This document shows positions 9,478-17,624 of a stretch of DNA of 57,828 nucleotides, piece by piece. Each line of letters begins with the position of its first letter. Positions within the stretch are counted from its first letter, which is position 1. The position numbers were made by a program, and so were the translations under genes. Origin of the DNA: JAYZQT01 sp964412235 (GTDB taxonomy: Bacteria; Pseudomonadota; Alphaproteobacteria; MPNO01; UBA830); assembly GCA_964412235.1 (NCBI GenBank), contig CAYPNT010000009.1:1-57828 (forward strand), given 5' to 3'. The notes under the pieces are model-generated. The model made no database searches. It had not been told where the DNA came from and saw only the letters and a list, made by a program, of their open reading frames with translations.

Positions 9478-10692
9478 GGACCAAAGCCTGGAGAGGTTAC
9501 AAAAATTGTGCTCGCTTATTCTGGTGGGTTAGATACTTCCGTCATTTTAAAATGGCTACAGGAAACCTATGACTGCGAAGTAGTGACATTTACGGCTGAT
9601 CTGGGGCAAGGCGAAGAACTGCAACCTGCGCGTGACAAAGCCAAAGCAGCAGGGGTCAGTGAAATCTTTGTGGAAGATCTGCGGGAAGAATTCGTGCGTG
9701 ATTTTGTATTTCCGATGTTTCGCGCCAATGCCTTGTATGAGGGTATTTATCTTTTGGGTACATCCATCGCCAGACCCTTAATAGCGAAGAGACAAATAGA
9801 AATAGCTCACTTGGTTGGGGCTGACGCCGTCAGCCATGGGGCAACGGGCAAGGGGAACGATCAGGTACGTTTCGAGCTCGGCTATTATGCCCTTGATCCA
9901 GATATCAAAGTAATAGCACCTTGGCGCGAATGGGATCTTGATTCTCGGACAAAACTTCTCGAGTTCGCAAAACTACATCAAATACCTATTACCAGAGACA
10001 GGGCCGACGAGCCTCCCTATTCAACGGATGCAAATCTTCTGCATATTTCTTATGAGGGAAGGGCCCTTGAAGATCCGTGGAAAGAGGCAGATGGAGATAT
10101 GTATACCCGCTCTGTTTCTCCCGAAAAAGCACCGGACACTCCGACCTATGTGGAAATCGAATTTGCAAGCGGGGACCCGGTCGCGATTGATGGCGATAAA
10201 CTAGGGCCCTCGGACCTTTTGGCAAAATTAAATGAGTTGGGTGGAACGAATGGGATTGGACGCACGGACATCGTGGAAAATCGCTTCGTAGGGATGAAAT
10301 CACGCGGTGTGTATGAGACGCCGGGAGGGACAATTCTATTGGCTGCACACAGGGGCATAGAATCGTTGACCCTTGATGGCGGTGCCGCACATTTGAAAGA
10401 TGAACTGATGCCGCGTTACGCCGAGCTTGTGTACAATGGGTTTTGGTTTTCACCCGAGCGACAAATGATCCAAGCCGCCGTAGACGAAAGTCAAAAATAT
10501 GTGTCTGGGACCGTGCGGTTGAAGTTATTTAAAGGTTCTGTCGATGTGGTAGGGCGCAAGTCGCCACTAAGCCTTTATTCTGAAAAGCACGTCACTTTTG
10601 AGGCCGACACAGTATACGACCAACGCGATGCCGAGGGTTTTATAAGGCTTAATGCATTGCGTCTTCGACTTATGAATAAGCGGAAGGGCTGA
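9478..10692 (+). CDS. argG: Argininosuccinate synthase, first codons lost in N gap
   Basis: Joins citrulline and aspartate with ATP to form argininosuccinate in arginine synthesis. The visible 404 residues start a few codons after the true start. They carry the PP-loop AYSGGLDTSVILKWL at the N-terminus, TADLGQGEEL, the SHGATGKGNDQVRFE segment of the active site, NLLHISYEGRALEDP, and the C-terminal multimerisation helix. Apart from the missing N-terminus the length matches the family. It is followed 14 bases later by an EamA transporter gene. argB lies at 27171-28097, so two arginine genes fall in the window in separate operons. Confidence 0.95.
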   Translation, partial: GPKPGEVTKIVLAYSGGLDTSVILKWLQETYDCEVVTFTADLGQGEELQPARDKAKAAGVSEIFVEDLREEFVRDFVFPMFRANALYEGIYLLGTSIARPLIAKRQIEIAHLVGADAVSHGATGKGNDQVRFELGYYALDPDIKVIAPWREWDLDSRTKLLEFAKLHQIPITRDRADEPPYSTDANLLHISYEGRALEDPWKEADGDMYTRSVSPEKAPDTPTYVEIEFASGDPVAIDGDKLGPSDLLAKLNELGGTNGIGRTDIVENRFVGMKSRGVYETPGGTILLAAHRGIESLTLDGGAAHLKDELMPRYAELVYNGFWFSPERQMIQAAVDESQKYVSGTVRLKLFKGSVDVVGRKSPLSLYSEKHVTFEADTVYDQRDAEGFIRLNALRLRLMNKRKG

Positions 10693-10706
10693 GCTCGGAC
10701 ACCATT

Positions 10707-11576
10707 GTGCCTGCCTCTAAGTTTATTGTCAGCGCTATTTGGGCTGTTCTCGCGGCCCTAGCTTTCGCCGTCATGATGACCAGTATTCGGTCTATGGAAG
10801 GAAAGTTTGACGCCTTTGAGATCGTATTTTTTCGTGCACTCATTGGCGTGTTTATGGTTATTCCGTTAATTGCGAGGTCCGGTTTCCAAGCTGTGCGGAC
10901 TGAGAGGATGCCAATGCACCTAGTGCGAACATTATTTGCACTATTTGCGATGGCGACCCTGTACTACGCTCTTGTTGAAATACCAGTAGCGGAAGCAATT
11001 TCACTAACCTTTTTAATCCCTTTATTTACAACTTTTGCTGCAGCAACCGTTTTGAGAGAGCGCGTGGGCGTAGAACGCTGGATTGCAACACTTGTTGGAT
11101 TTTTAGGTGCCGTTGTGATTATTCGGCCGGGATTAGGGGACATAAGTATTTCCGTGTTACTGGTCGTTTTATCGTCCGCGCTATATGCCGGTGCATGGTC
11201 AAGCGTTAAGATTCTTACGCGAACCGATTCTGCTGCCGTTACCGTATTTTGGATGAACGTCTTAATGGTACCCCTGACCACAATTCCGTCTTATTTCCTG
11301 TGGGTGACACCTGGTTGGCAAGATGTTCTTCCAATACTCACAATGGCTGTGTCTGGCTGGGCTGCACATTATTGCCAGGCCCGAGCATTCAAGTTTTCTG
11401 ATACGAGTGCTGTCATGGCTTTTGACTTTCTCCGACTGCCGTTCGGTGTGGTATTCGGATACATTCTTTTTGCCGAATTAATTGATGCGTGGACCTGGGT
11501 CGGTGCGATCATAATTTTTGTTTCTGGGTACTATATAACAAGGCGTGAAGCCGCAAAAATGGCACATTCCCAATAG
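10707..11576 (+). CDS. EamA/DMT-family membrane transporter (second copy)
   Basis: 289-residue ten-helix transporter with two EamA repeats, paralogous to the protein encoded at 7559-8431. Shared signatures are the FRALIGV segment, VAEAISLTFLIPLF closing the first repeat, and the FDFLRLPFGVVFGYILFAE pair of helices near the end. The start is a GTG at 10707, 14 bases after argG, which suggests co-transcription with argG. Some family members export amino acids, so an arginine-related role is possible, but that rests on position only. Confidence 0.88.
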   Translation: MPASKFIVSAIWAVLAALAFAVMMTSIRSMEGKFDAFEIVFFRALIGVFMVIPLIARSGFQAVRTERMPMHLVRTLFALFAMATLYYALVEIPVAEAISLTFLIPLFTTFAAATVLRERVGVERWIATLVGFLGAVVIIRPGLGDISISVLLVVLSSALYAGAWSSVKILTRTDSAAVTVFWMNVLMVPLTTIPSYFLWVTPGWQDVLPILTMAVSGWAAHYCQARAFKFSDTSAVMAFDFLRLPFGVVFGYILFAELIDAWTWVGAIIIFVSGYYITRREAAKMAHSQ

Positions 11577-11652
11577 AGCGCGAGGTCAGTTTACGTTCAG
11601 GGAGTAATCAGGTCTGAGATTAAATAGACTTAATTTAAAAAATAGATTTACG

Positions 11653-12543
11653 TCAGATATCTGGCGTCTGGATGTCGTTTTGAATACACGCCGCAATCAC
11701 GGTATTGCGTAGAAGACAAGCTATGGTCATTGGTCCAACGCCGCCAGGCACCGGAGTAATGCCGCCCACATGATCAATGGCTTCGTTAAATGCTACGTCA
11801 CCGATAAGCTTTGTTTTGCCTGGCTTCGTTCCAGGTACGCGGTTTATGCCGACATCGAGGACTGTTGCACCGGGTTTTATCCAGTCGCCACGGATCACTT
11901 CAGGCTGGCCAACAGCTGCCACCAGAATGTCGGCATTGCGGCATAAACGTTCAATTTCCCGAGTTCGGGAGTGGGCAACCGTTACCGTGCAGTTTTCTCG
12001 GAGAAGCAATTGCGCCAATGGTTTCCCGACGATGTTTGATCTTCCGACTATAACAGCATTCAGACCTTCTAAGTTTCCCAGTCGGTCTTTTAACAGCATG
12101 AGGCAACCCAGAGGGGTGCAAGGCACTAAACCTTTACGGTTAGTAGACAACAGGCCTACGTTTAAAAGATTAAATCCGTCCACATCTTTGTCTGGAGAGA
12201 TAGCGTCAATAACAGTGTTCGGGTCAATCGCCGCGGGCAGAGGTAGTTGAATAAGGATGCCGTGCACCGCCTGGTTCTCATTAAGTTGGTCTATCAGTGT
12301 GAGAAGTTCTGCTTGGTCTGTTTGGGTTGGTAGCGTTCTACCAAGCGACGCCATACCTACATCCACGGTTTGCTTATTTTTGTTTCGGACATAAATTTCA
12401 CTCGCGGGATCGTGTCCAACTAAGACCGCGGCAAGACCCGGTATTAATTGATGTTTTTCTTTGAGGTGTTTTGTAGCTACGGCAACCTCAGCTCGCAACT
12501 TTGCCGCTAGATTTCTCCCGTCAATTATCGAGCCCGTTTTCAT
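11653..12543 (-). CDS. folD: Bifunctional methylenetetrahydrofolate dehydrogenase/cyclohydrolase
   Basis: Interconverts 5,10-methylene-, 5,10-methenyl- and 10-formyl-tetrahydrofolate for purine, Met-tRNA formylation and one-carbon supply. The 296 residues hold the folate and catalytic segment YVRNKNKQT (conserved Tyr and Lys), GILIQLPLP, DKDVDGFN, PCTPLGCL, the dinucleotide-binding VVGRSNIVGKPLAQLLL, and GGVGPMTIACLLRNT. All key motifs are intact. yggT lies upstream on the same strand, separated by 255 bases, where many Alphaproteobacteria place a DUF167 gene; that gene is not seen here. Confidence 0.96.
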   Translation of the reverse strand: MKTGSIIDGRNLAAKLRAEVAVATKHLKEKHQLIPGLAAVLVGHDPASEIYVRNKNKQTVDVGMASLGRTLPTQTDQAELLTLIDQLNENQAVHGILIQLPLPAAIDPNTVIDAISPDKDVDGFNLLNVGLLSTNRKGLVPCTPLGCLMLLKDRLGNLEGLNAVIVGRSNIVGKPLAQLLLRENCTVTVAHSRTREIERLCRNADILVAAVGQPEVIRGDWIKPGATVLDVGINRVPGTKPGKTKLIGDVAFNEAIDHVGGITPVPGGVGPMTIACLLRNTVIAACIQNDIQTPDI

Positions 12544-12798
12544 TTTTTACTCCAACCAACTTGTGGACATCGTCTATTTTATATATCGCCTATGAGCTGC
12601 GTGTTGCCTCAATCTGTCACAATTTTATAGTTGCAGTAAGAGCATGCTATGAGCGGCCAACCCAATCGTGGAAACCGCATTTTATGCAAAGGCAAACTTT
12701 TTCTTCGTATTCCATACACTGTGACGGTATTTTTCGAGTCGTCGCTGTGGCTTGCTCTATTGAACAATTACAAGATAGGTTGGTACGCCTCACTTAAG

Positions 12799-13101
12799 TC
12801 AGGATACTAGCCATATATACACTTGCCGCAGAATACCGTCCTTTATGAAAAGGAGTAGGAGAATTGCTACAAGTGGGGAAAAATCTATGCCCGAAAAATT
12901 TGGTAGTAAGTTCCTTATTGGCCTTAAAAGTGGTTCGGTAAGACGGTACAGCCCGTCTCCTATGGAGTAGACAAATCGATTCTGTGTATTGATAACATTA
13001 AAAGCGACTAACCAACTGAGTACAGCGGCGATGATAAAGCACCACATATACAGATTTAAAACGACATCAATCAGACTGAATAAGGTCGTAAGAAGTTGCA
13101 T
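12799..13101 (-). CDS. YggT-family integral membrane protein
   Basis: Small membrane protein of 100 residues with two hydrophobic stretches (about 10-35 and 75-95) on either side of a conserved polar segment. That segment contains a Tyr-rich LYRLTEPLLRPIRNLLPNFSGIDFSPLV-like pattern, of which TEPLLRPIR and GIDFSPLVA are the family hallmarks. YggT proteins have been linked to osmotic tolerance and cell-envelope or division functions, with no firm biochemical role. It is likely in one operon with folD. No strong ribosome-binding site was made out. Confidence 0.85.
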   Translation of the reverse strand: MQLLTTLFSLIDVVLNLYMWCFIIAAVLSWLVAFNVINTQNRFVYSIGDGLYRLTEPLLRPIRNLLPNFSGIDFSPLVAILLLLFIKDGILRQVYIWLVS

Positions 13102-13358
13102 GCGATATAGCCCGTATTAGATTGGCAGCAGGGTACCTACGCCAAACATGATGCGCAACTGCTTCCACAATGGTTTCTAGCAATTGTGAGGCGCCTCTAT
13201 CTAGCCCTACGTTGTTTTCTGTCTTTTCCAATTTTTTGCTCATTTTTGGTGATAAATATTTGGAACGAATGGTTGAATTTTTTGAGTGATCCCTATACAC
13301 CTCGGTTGCTTTTTGGCATTCGAATATCAAGAGGAATAATCCTTTTGATCAGTGATAT

Positions 13359-13434
13359 GGGGCCGTAGCTCAGCTGGGAGAGCGCTGCGTTCGCAATGCA
13401 GAGGTCGGGAGTTCGATCCTCCTCGGCTCCACCA
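13359..13434 (+). tRNA. tRNA-Ala (anticodon CGC)
   Basis: A 76-base cloverleaf with encoded CCA end. The acceptor stem GGGGCCG pairs with CGGCTCC (one G-T pair). The D arm is GCTC/GAGC, the anticodon stem CTGCG/TGCAG encloses loop TTCGCAA with anticodon CGC, and the T arm GGGAG/CTCCT holds the TTCGATC loop. It decodes GCG alanine codons. It stands alone, not in an rRNA operon. Confidence 0.97.
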
Positions 13435-13595
13435 TTATTTCCAGATTTCTGCGCCTTTTTGCACTTTCTTGAAAAAGAGTGGCATCCTAAAAATGCACAA
13501 AATGAGGTTAAAAGCCCGTAAAGTCGGTCCACATTTATTTTGTTTAGTCCCCGTTGCATATCGACAATCGTGTTGTTAGTCGATATTTCATTAAT

Positions 13596-15086
13596 ATGGG
13601 AAATACATCCTTTATTGATTGCCACGATTTATGGACTCACGATCAAAAGGCCCGTGCAAGGGAGGTCTTGCGGCAGGTTGAAATAGATGAGCTGCATTTG
13701 ATTCGGCTGGTCTGGGCGGACCCGCATGGGGCCGCTCGCGCTAAATCGATCAGCCCTGATGCTTTTCGGAACGCGATGAGCGATGGATACAACATTAACG
13801 TCGCGACCTCCACATTAGACGCTTCTGGCGGCAGAATATTTAGCTCTTTTGTGCCAGGTGGAGGGATGAACCTTGACGAGATGACAGGTTCGCCCAATCT
13901 CGTAATTGTACCGGACCCCAACACTTACCGAGATCTTCCATGGGCTCCTGGCGTTGGATGGGTTTTATGTGACGAATACTTCAGGGACGGTAGACCGTTT
14001 CATTTTTCGTCCCGTCATTTGCTGCGAAAACAGATTACCCGTCTGAATGAAGCTGGCTTCCAACATGTGGTAGGCCTGGAGGTCGAATGGTACTTGTCAA
14101 AGGTAGTTCAACAACAACTCGAACCCGAAAATACAGGAATACCCGGAAAGCGTGGCCGACCAATTGAGACAGCGCCAATTGAACCCGGTTATTCCTACCA
14201 CTCCGAAACTAATCTCGACATAATGCAGCCAATGATTAGCGACCTTGCTAATGCCTACACCAAACTTGGCTTGCCGTTACGTTCGATCGAAAATGAATAT
14301 GGCCCCGGCCAAATAGAATGTACATTTGCGGCGGAAGAGGCGATGAGAGCAGCGGATGATTATGTTTTGTTTCGTACTGCGACGCGTCAGGTCTGCCGAC
14401 GTCTGGGTTATTTTGCGACATTCATGAGTTGCCCTGGCTTGCCCGGTCATTTTCCGAGTGGTTGGCATTTGCACCAATCGTTGTTTGATAAGGACACAAA
14501 CAACAACTTGTTAACCCCCACGAATGACAGTGAAATTCTCTCTGAAACAGGAAAAAATTTTCTTTCCGGTCTACTCAAACACTCTATTCCCGCCACGATT
14601 TTTTCTACACCAACGATTAACGGATTCCGACGTTTCAAACCAAATTCTCTCGCGCCAAACCGGGTAACATGGGGTTACGACCATCGGGGGGTACTCATGC
14701 GTGTTATTTCCCAACCGAATGACACAGCGTCGAGGATTGAAAACCGTGCTGGCGAACCATCAGCCAATCCATACTTGTTTATAGCTTCACAGATTGCGGC
14801 GGGTCTCGATGGTTTGCTAAATAATTTAACGTTAGATGATGCAGAAGAGGCTCCTTACACATCTGATTGTCAATTGCTACCAACCACATTTTCAGATGGT
14901 TTGAACGAACTGGAAAACGATAACTTTTATAGAAATGCGTTTGGTAATCTTTTCCTCGACTATTACTTAGCGCTTAAAAACGCAGAACTGGATCGGTTTC
15001 AAGAATATTGCGATGATAAAGTGGTAGGTGAAAATGAAACTACTATCACCGAGTGGGAACAAAACGAATATTACGACTTTTTCTAA
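13596..15086 (+). CDS. Glutamine-synthetase-fold amide ligase (possible gamma-glutamylamide synthetase) linked to a Rieske dioxygenase
   Basis: ATP-dependent ligase of the glutamine synthetase superfamily, 496 residues from ATG 13596; an in-frame ATG at 13554 lacks any advantage. Metal and substrate motifs are in place: GLEVEWYL (Glu162, Glu164), IENEYGPGQIECTF, the SGWHLHQSL equivalent of the GxGxHxH segment, NRVTWGYDHRG and ASRIENRAGEP. The Tyr-adenylylation segment of housekeeping GlnA is not evident. The ring-hydroxylating dioxygenase alpha gene begins 30 bases later. A lone GS paralogue beside Rieske alpha and beta genes matches aniline-type dioxygenase clusters (TdnQ/AtdA1), where the ligase makes gamma-glutamylanilide. 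The exact amine substrate here is unknown, and a polyamine or alkylamine substrate is an alternative. Confidence 0.87.
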   Translation: MGNTSFIDCHDLWTHDQKARAREVLRQVEIDELHLIRLVWADPHGAARAKSISPDAFRNAMSDGYNINVATSTLDASGGRIFSSFVPGGGMNLDEMTGSPNLVIVPDPNTYRDLPWAPGVGWVLCDEYFRDGRPFHFSSRHLLRKQITRLNEAGFQHVVGLEVEWYLSKVVQQQLEPENTGIPGKRGRPIETAPIEPGYSYHSETNLDIMQPMISDLANAYTKLGLPLRSIENEYGPGQIECTFAAEEAMRAADDYVLFRTATRQVCRRLGYFATFMSCPGLPGHFPSGWHLHQSLFDKDTNNNLLTPTNDSEILSETGKNFLSGLLKHSIPATIFSTPTINGFRRFKPNSLAPNRVTWGYDHRGVLMRVISQPNDTASRIENRAGEPSANPYLFIASQIAAGLDGLLNNLTLDDAEEAPYTSDCQLLPTTFSDGLNELENDNFYRNAFGNLFLDYYLALKNAELDRFQEYCDDKVVGENETTITEWEQNEYYDFF

Positions 15087-15116
15087 TGGGCCAAAAGGAC
15101 TGGAGGGCCGCAGAAT

Positions 15117-16484
15117 ATGGATGGATTGGCGTCACGACCAGGCACTCTCGTTGAAGGGTATGATTTCAACCACCTAATACAGGACGACCGAGTCCATCGA
15201 CACATTTATACTGAGGAAGCAATATTTCGGACAGAGATGAAGCGGATTTTTGGTGCAGTTTGGGTATATCTCGGACACGAAAGTGAAATACCCAAGAACG
15301 ACGATTTTGTTCAAACCTGGTTAGGTTTGAGGCCTATTATCCTCATAAGAGACTCCGAGGGCAGGATCCGTGCCCTATATAATCGGTGCACGCATCGCGG
15401 TTCTACAATATGCCGTCAGTCTTCCGGTTCCGCTAAGGCCTTTCAATGTCCTTATCACGGGTGGACCTTTCGCAATACTGGTGAGATTAGTGGGGTACCG
15501 TGGCCCGACGGCTACGCTGAGGATTTTTCAGATGGAAAATTTAACCTAGCGCAGTTACCCAGAGTTGATAACTATAAAGGCTTTATTTTTGGAACCTTGA
15601 ATATGGATGCACCGTCGCTTCTTGACTATTTGGGTCCCGTTGCGAAGCCATTAGCCGAATGGGTAGATCGGCACCCTGGAAAAAGAGTAGCTGTTTGTAA
15701 TGCGAACAGGCTTAAGCTTCATGGAAATTGGAAGTTGGTCTACGACAACTCTGCGGATGGCTATCATGTGGTTTTCTCGCACCGGTCATTAATTGCTATG
15801 GAGAATAGATTGGTGACCGACGGTGACAAAGGAATGGCCTTTTATAAGGAAAGCCCGGATGCTGCGCCAATGTACGTCTATTATTTTGGTAATGGTCATC
15901 ACTTTAAGGACAAGCGGGGTAACGTGGATCGTAAAAACCCAGGCGCTCTTTGGGACATTGAAGGAGCTGCGCCAGGGATGGAATTCTTTGAAGGAAAATT
16001 GCGTCGGGATCATCCTTCACGGGCGGAGGAATTTCTTGATCTGGCGGCTTCCGAACCAATGAACATTAATGTTTTTCCTAATCTGCACATTCTGGGAAAT
16101 CATATACAAGTTGTGCGCCCTGTTTCAGTATCCGAAACTGATACCACCTGGTGGGGTACGGCAGTAGTGGATGAAAAAGGGGAACTTGATGGCGCAGTCC
16201 ACGACATCAATGCAATTCGCATGAGAACCCAAGAGGGCTTCCCAAATTTTGGAGAAGTAGACGACTTGATGAATTTTGAACAAATTCAAGTGGGCCTACA
16301 GGCTGAAGAAGACGAATGGGCCTATACCCACCGTGGTCTTGGGTTGCCGGGCCGTTTCACGGTGGATGATCTCGGAACAATTAAGGGGCCGGCAACCGAT
16401 GAAGTGTTTCTGCGAGAATATTTTAAAGAATATCGCCGGCTTATGACGACTGAACCCAACATTCAAATTACAAGAGATGTTTGA
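15117..16484 (+). CDS. Rieske ring-hydroxylating dioxygenase, alpha subunit
   Basis: Catalytic large subunit of a multicomponent non-haem iron oxygenase that adds O2 to an aromatic or similar ring. The 455 residues include the Rieske [2Fe-2S] ligands Cys91, His93, Cys111 and His114 (CTHRGS and CPYHGW). The mononuclear-iron motif is Asn211, Asp214, His217 and His222 (NSADGYHVVFSH), with an acidic C-terminal region that should supply the third ligand. The length fits the family. The beta gene follows immediately, so an alpha/beta hexamer is likely. No ferredoxin or reductase gene is nearby, so electrons must come from a partner encoded elsewhere. Together with the upstream GS-like gene this suggests hydroxylation of a gamma-glutamylated amine. 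Confidence 0.93.
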   Translation: MDGLASRPGTLVEGYDFNHLIQDDRVHRHIYTEEAIFRTEMKRIFGAVWVYLGHESEIPKNDDFVQTWLGLRPIILIRDSEGRIRALYNRCTHRGSTICRQSSGSAKAFQCPYHGWTFRNTGEISGVPWPDGYAEDFSDGKFNLAQLPRVDNYKGFIFGTLNMDAPSLLDYLGPVAKPLAEWVDRHPGKRVAVCNANRLKLHGNWKLVYDNSADGYHVVFSHRSLIAMENRLVTDGDKGMAFYKESPDAAPMYVYYFGNGHHFKDKRGNVDRKNPGALWDIEGAAPGMEFFEGKLRRDHPSRAEEFLDLAASEPMNINVFPNLHILGNHIQVVRPVSVSETDTTWWGTAVVDEKGELDGAVHDINAIRMRTQEGFPNFGEVDDLMNFEQIQVGLQAEEDEWAYTHRGLGLPGRFTVDDLGTIKGPATDEVFLREYFKEYRRLMTTEPNIQITRDV

Positions 16485-16489
16485 TATTT

Positions 16490-17071
16490 ATGTCCCATGA
16501 TCCGTCTCAAACCTCTCACTACATAAATGACGAATTTTATAAAAATTTGATTATTTGGTTTTCTGACTGGCAGCGGCCGGAAAATGAAATCAGTAAACCT
16601 TCTCTTCGGGATGAGATACGAAATTATCTAGAACGTGAAGCGCGCCTTCTAGACGATGGCCTCCATAATAATTGGCTTTCTTTGTACGCCCCCGAATGTC
16701 TTTACTGGGTACCCGCTTCCTTAGGTGGTGGCGATCCTCGTTCGGAAGTCGCAACGGCGTTTGACGATCGCCGACGCCTTGAAGACCGTATACACCGGCT
16801 TGGAAGTGACTATGCTTGGTCGCAACAACCAGTGTCACGAACGAATCGAGTGGTATCTAACGTGGCTGGGTTTGCAACCCCGGATAAAAATATCGTTATG
16901 ACAAGAGCTAACTTTCTTATAACTGAGTTTCAGGCCGGTGATTTTCGAACCTGGGCGGGCTGGTACGGTCACCGGTTAAACCGAACTAGCAGTGGTTGGG
17001 AAATTGTTGTCAAACAGGTTAACCTAATTAATTACGACCAAAACCTGAGAAATCCAAGCATTACACTTTGA
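16490..17071 (+). CDS. Rieske ring-hydroxylating dioxygenase, beta subunit
   Basis: Small structural subunit with the SnoaL/NTF2-like cone fold, about 193 residues from ATG 16490. A TTG at 16481 would overlap the alpha stop by four bases and is also possible. Recognisable family features are the N-terminal helix with LEREARLLDDGLHNNWLSLY, the following PECLYWVPAS strand, the DDRRRLEDRIHRL segment and a C-terminal GWEIVVKQVNLIN strand. Subunits of this type hold the alpha trimer together and affect specificity. The gene closes the operon, and a bidirectional hairpin terminator follows at 17089. Confidence 0.9.
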   Translation: MSHDPSQTSHYINDEFYKNLIIWFSDWQRPENEISKPSLRDEIRNYLEREARLLDDGLHNNWLSLYAPECLYWVPASLGGGDPRSEVATAFDDRRRLEDRIHRLGSDYAWSQQPVSRTNRVVSNVAGFATPDKNIVMTRANFLITEFQAGDFRTWAGWYGHRLNRTSSGWEIVVKQVNLINYDQNLRNPSITL

Positions 17072-17088
17072 GTGGTGATCAATCCTGA

Positions 17089-17123
17089 AAAATAAGGGCG
17101 ACCACGAATGCCGCCCCTATTTT
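17089..17123. terminator. Bidirectional intrinsic terminator between convergent genes
   Basis: GGGCG (17096-17100) pairs with CGCCC (17112-17116) across an 11-base loop. The stem is extended by flanking AAAATA and TATTTT after one A-C mismatch, giving a U-tract on either strand. It lies between the dioxygenase beta gene and the end of the oppositely oriented peroxiredoxin gene. Confidence 0.6.
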
Positions 17124-17137
17124 CCGTAGATTCTCGC

Positions 17138-17590
17138 TTAAGACAATTGATCGATATCGGTGATTACCTGTTCGGGATGATCTGCGGGGGTTACAGCTTC
17201 ATATGATGCTGCGACTTTCCCATCGGGTCCTATCAAGACCGATTTTCGCGGCGATCGGCTGCTATCCGGATCCGATACGCCATAAGAGATTGAAACAGTG
17301 CCATCCTCATCGCTCAGTAAATCATAAGGAAAAGAAAATTTATCTCGAAATGCTCCATTATCCGCAGGATTATCGTAGCTTATGCCTATGATTGAAGTAT
17401 TTCGATCATTGAAGTCGTGGATTCTATCACGGAACCCTTTGCCTTCTATTGTTCAGCCAGGTGTATCGGCCTTCGGATACCACCAGAGCAAGACGTAACG
17501 ACCGGTAAAGTCACTCTTTTTTACAGCAGTACCGTCTTGATTTGGAAGGCTGAAGTCCGGCGCTTCGGCGCCAGCGGCGATTAATGCCAT
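17138..17590 (-). CDS. Selenocysteine peroxiredoxin (Bcp/PrxQ type), TGA-encoded residue at the peroxidatic position
   Basis: Reads as one 150-codon gene interrupted only by TGA at codon 46 (17455-17453). Around it the protein has WWYPKADTPG, TGA, then TIEGKGFRDR. This aligns residue for residue with the Bcp active site YPKxxTPGCT, so TGA replaces the peroxidatic Cys. The rest of the fold is intact: APDFSLPNQDG at the N-terminus, GISYDNP, FPYDLLSDEDG and SVLIGPDGKV. No cysteine occurs anywhere, including the usual resolving position five residues on. The ATG has AGGGAG 8 bases upstream. A SECIS-like hairpin follows the TGA. Peroxiredoxins reduce peroxides, and Sec-containing members are known (PrxU). 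TGA is an ordinary stop in many neighbouring genes, so recoding would be local. selA, selB, selC and selD are not in the window. Confidence 0.9.
17419..17437 (-). promoter_or_regulatory. Candidate bacterial SECIS element within the peroxiredoxin mRNA
   Basis: On the minus strand GGGTTC (17437-17432) and GAATCC (17424-17419) form a six-pair stem with one G-U pair, around loop CGTGATA (17431-17425). The apical loop begins 21 bases after the TGA, and a G followed by U is the second loop base. This fits the bacterial model: upper stem directly downstream of UGA, small loop with an early G. It would recruit SelB with Sec-tRNA. Seen by eye only. Confidence 0.65.
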
Positions 17591-17624
17591 TCAGGTTTCT
17601 CCCTAGGTTTTAAGTTACAATATC

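Noticed and set aside
12501..12797. 98-codon plus-strand frame over the folD start and gap
   Set aside because: Antisense to folD at its beginning and without family features or a ribosome-binding site.
13067..13330. 87-codon minus-strand frame upstream of yggT
   Set aside because: No recognisable motif, overlaps the yggT start, and composition is not protein-like.
13293..13625. 110-codon open frame on the minus strand across the tRNA gene, containing EEDRTPDLCIANAALSQL
   Set aside because: This is the well-known antisense translation of tRNA-Ala that appears as false hypothetical proteins in databases; the tRNA explains it fully.
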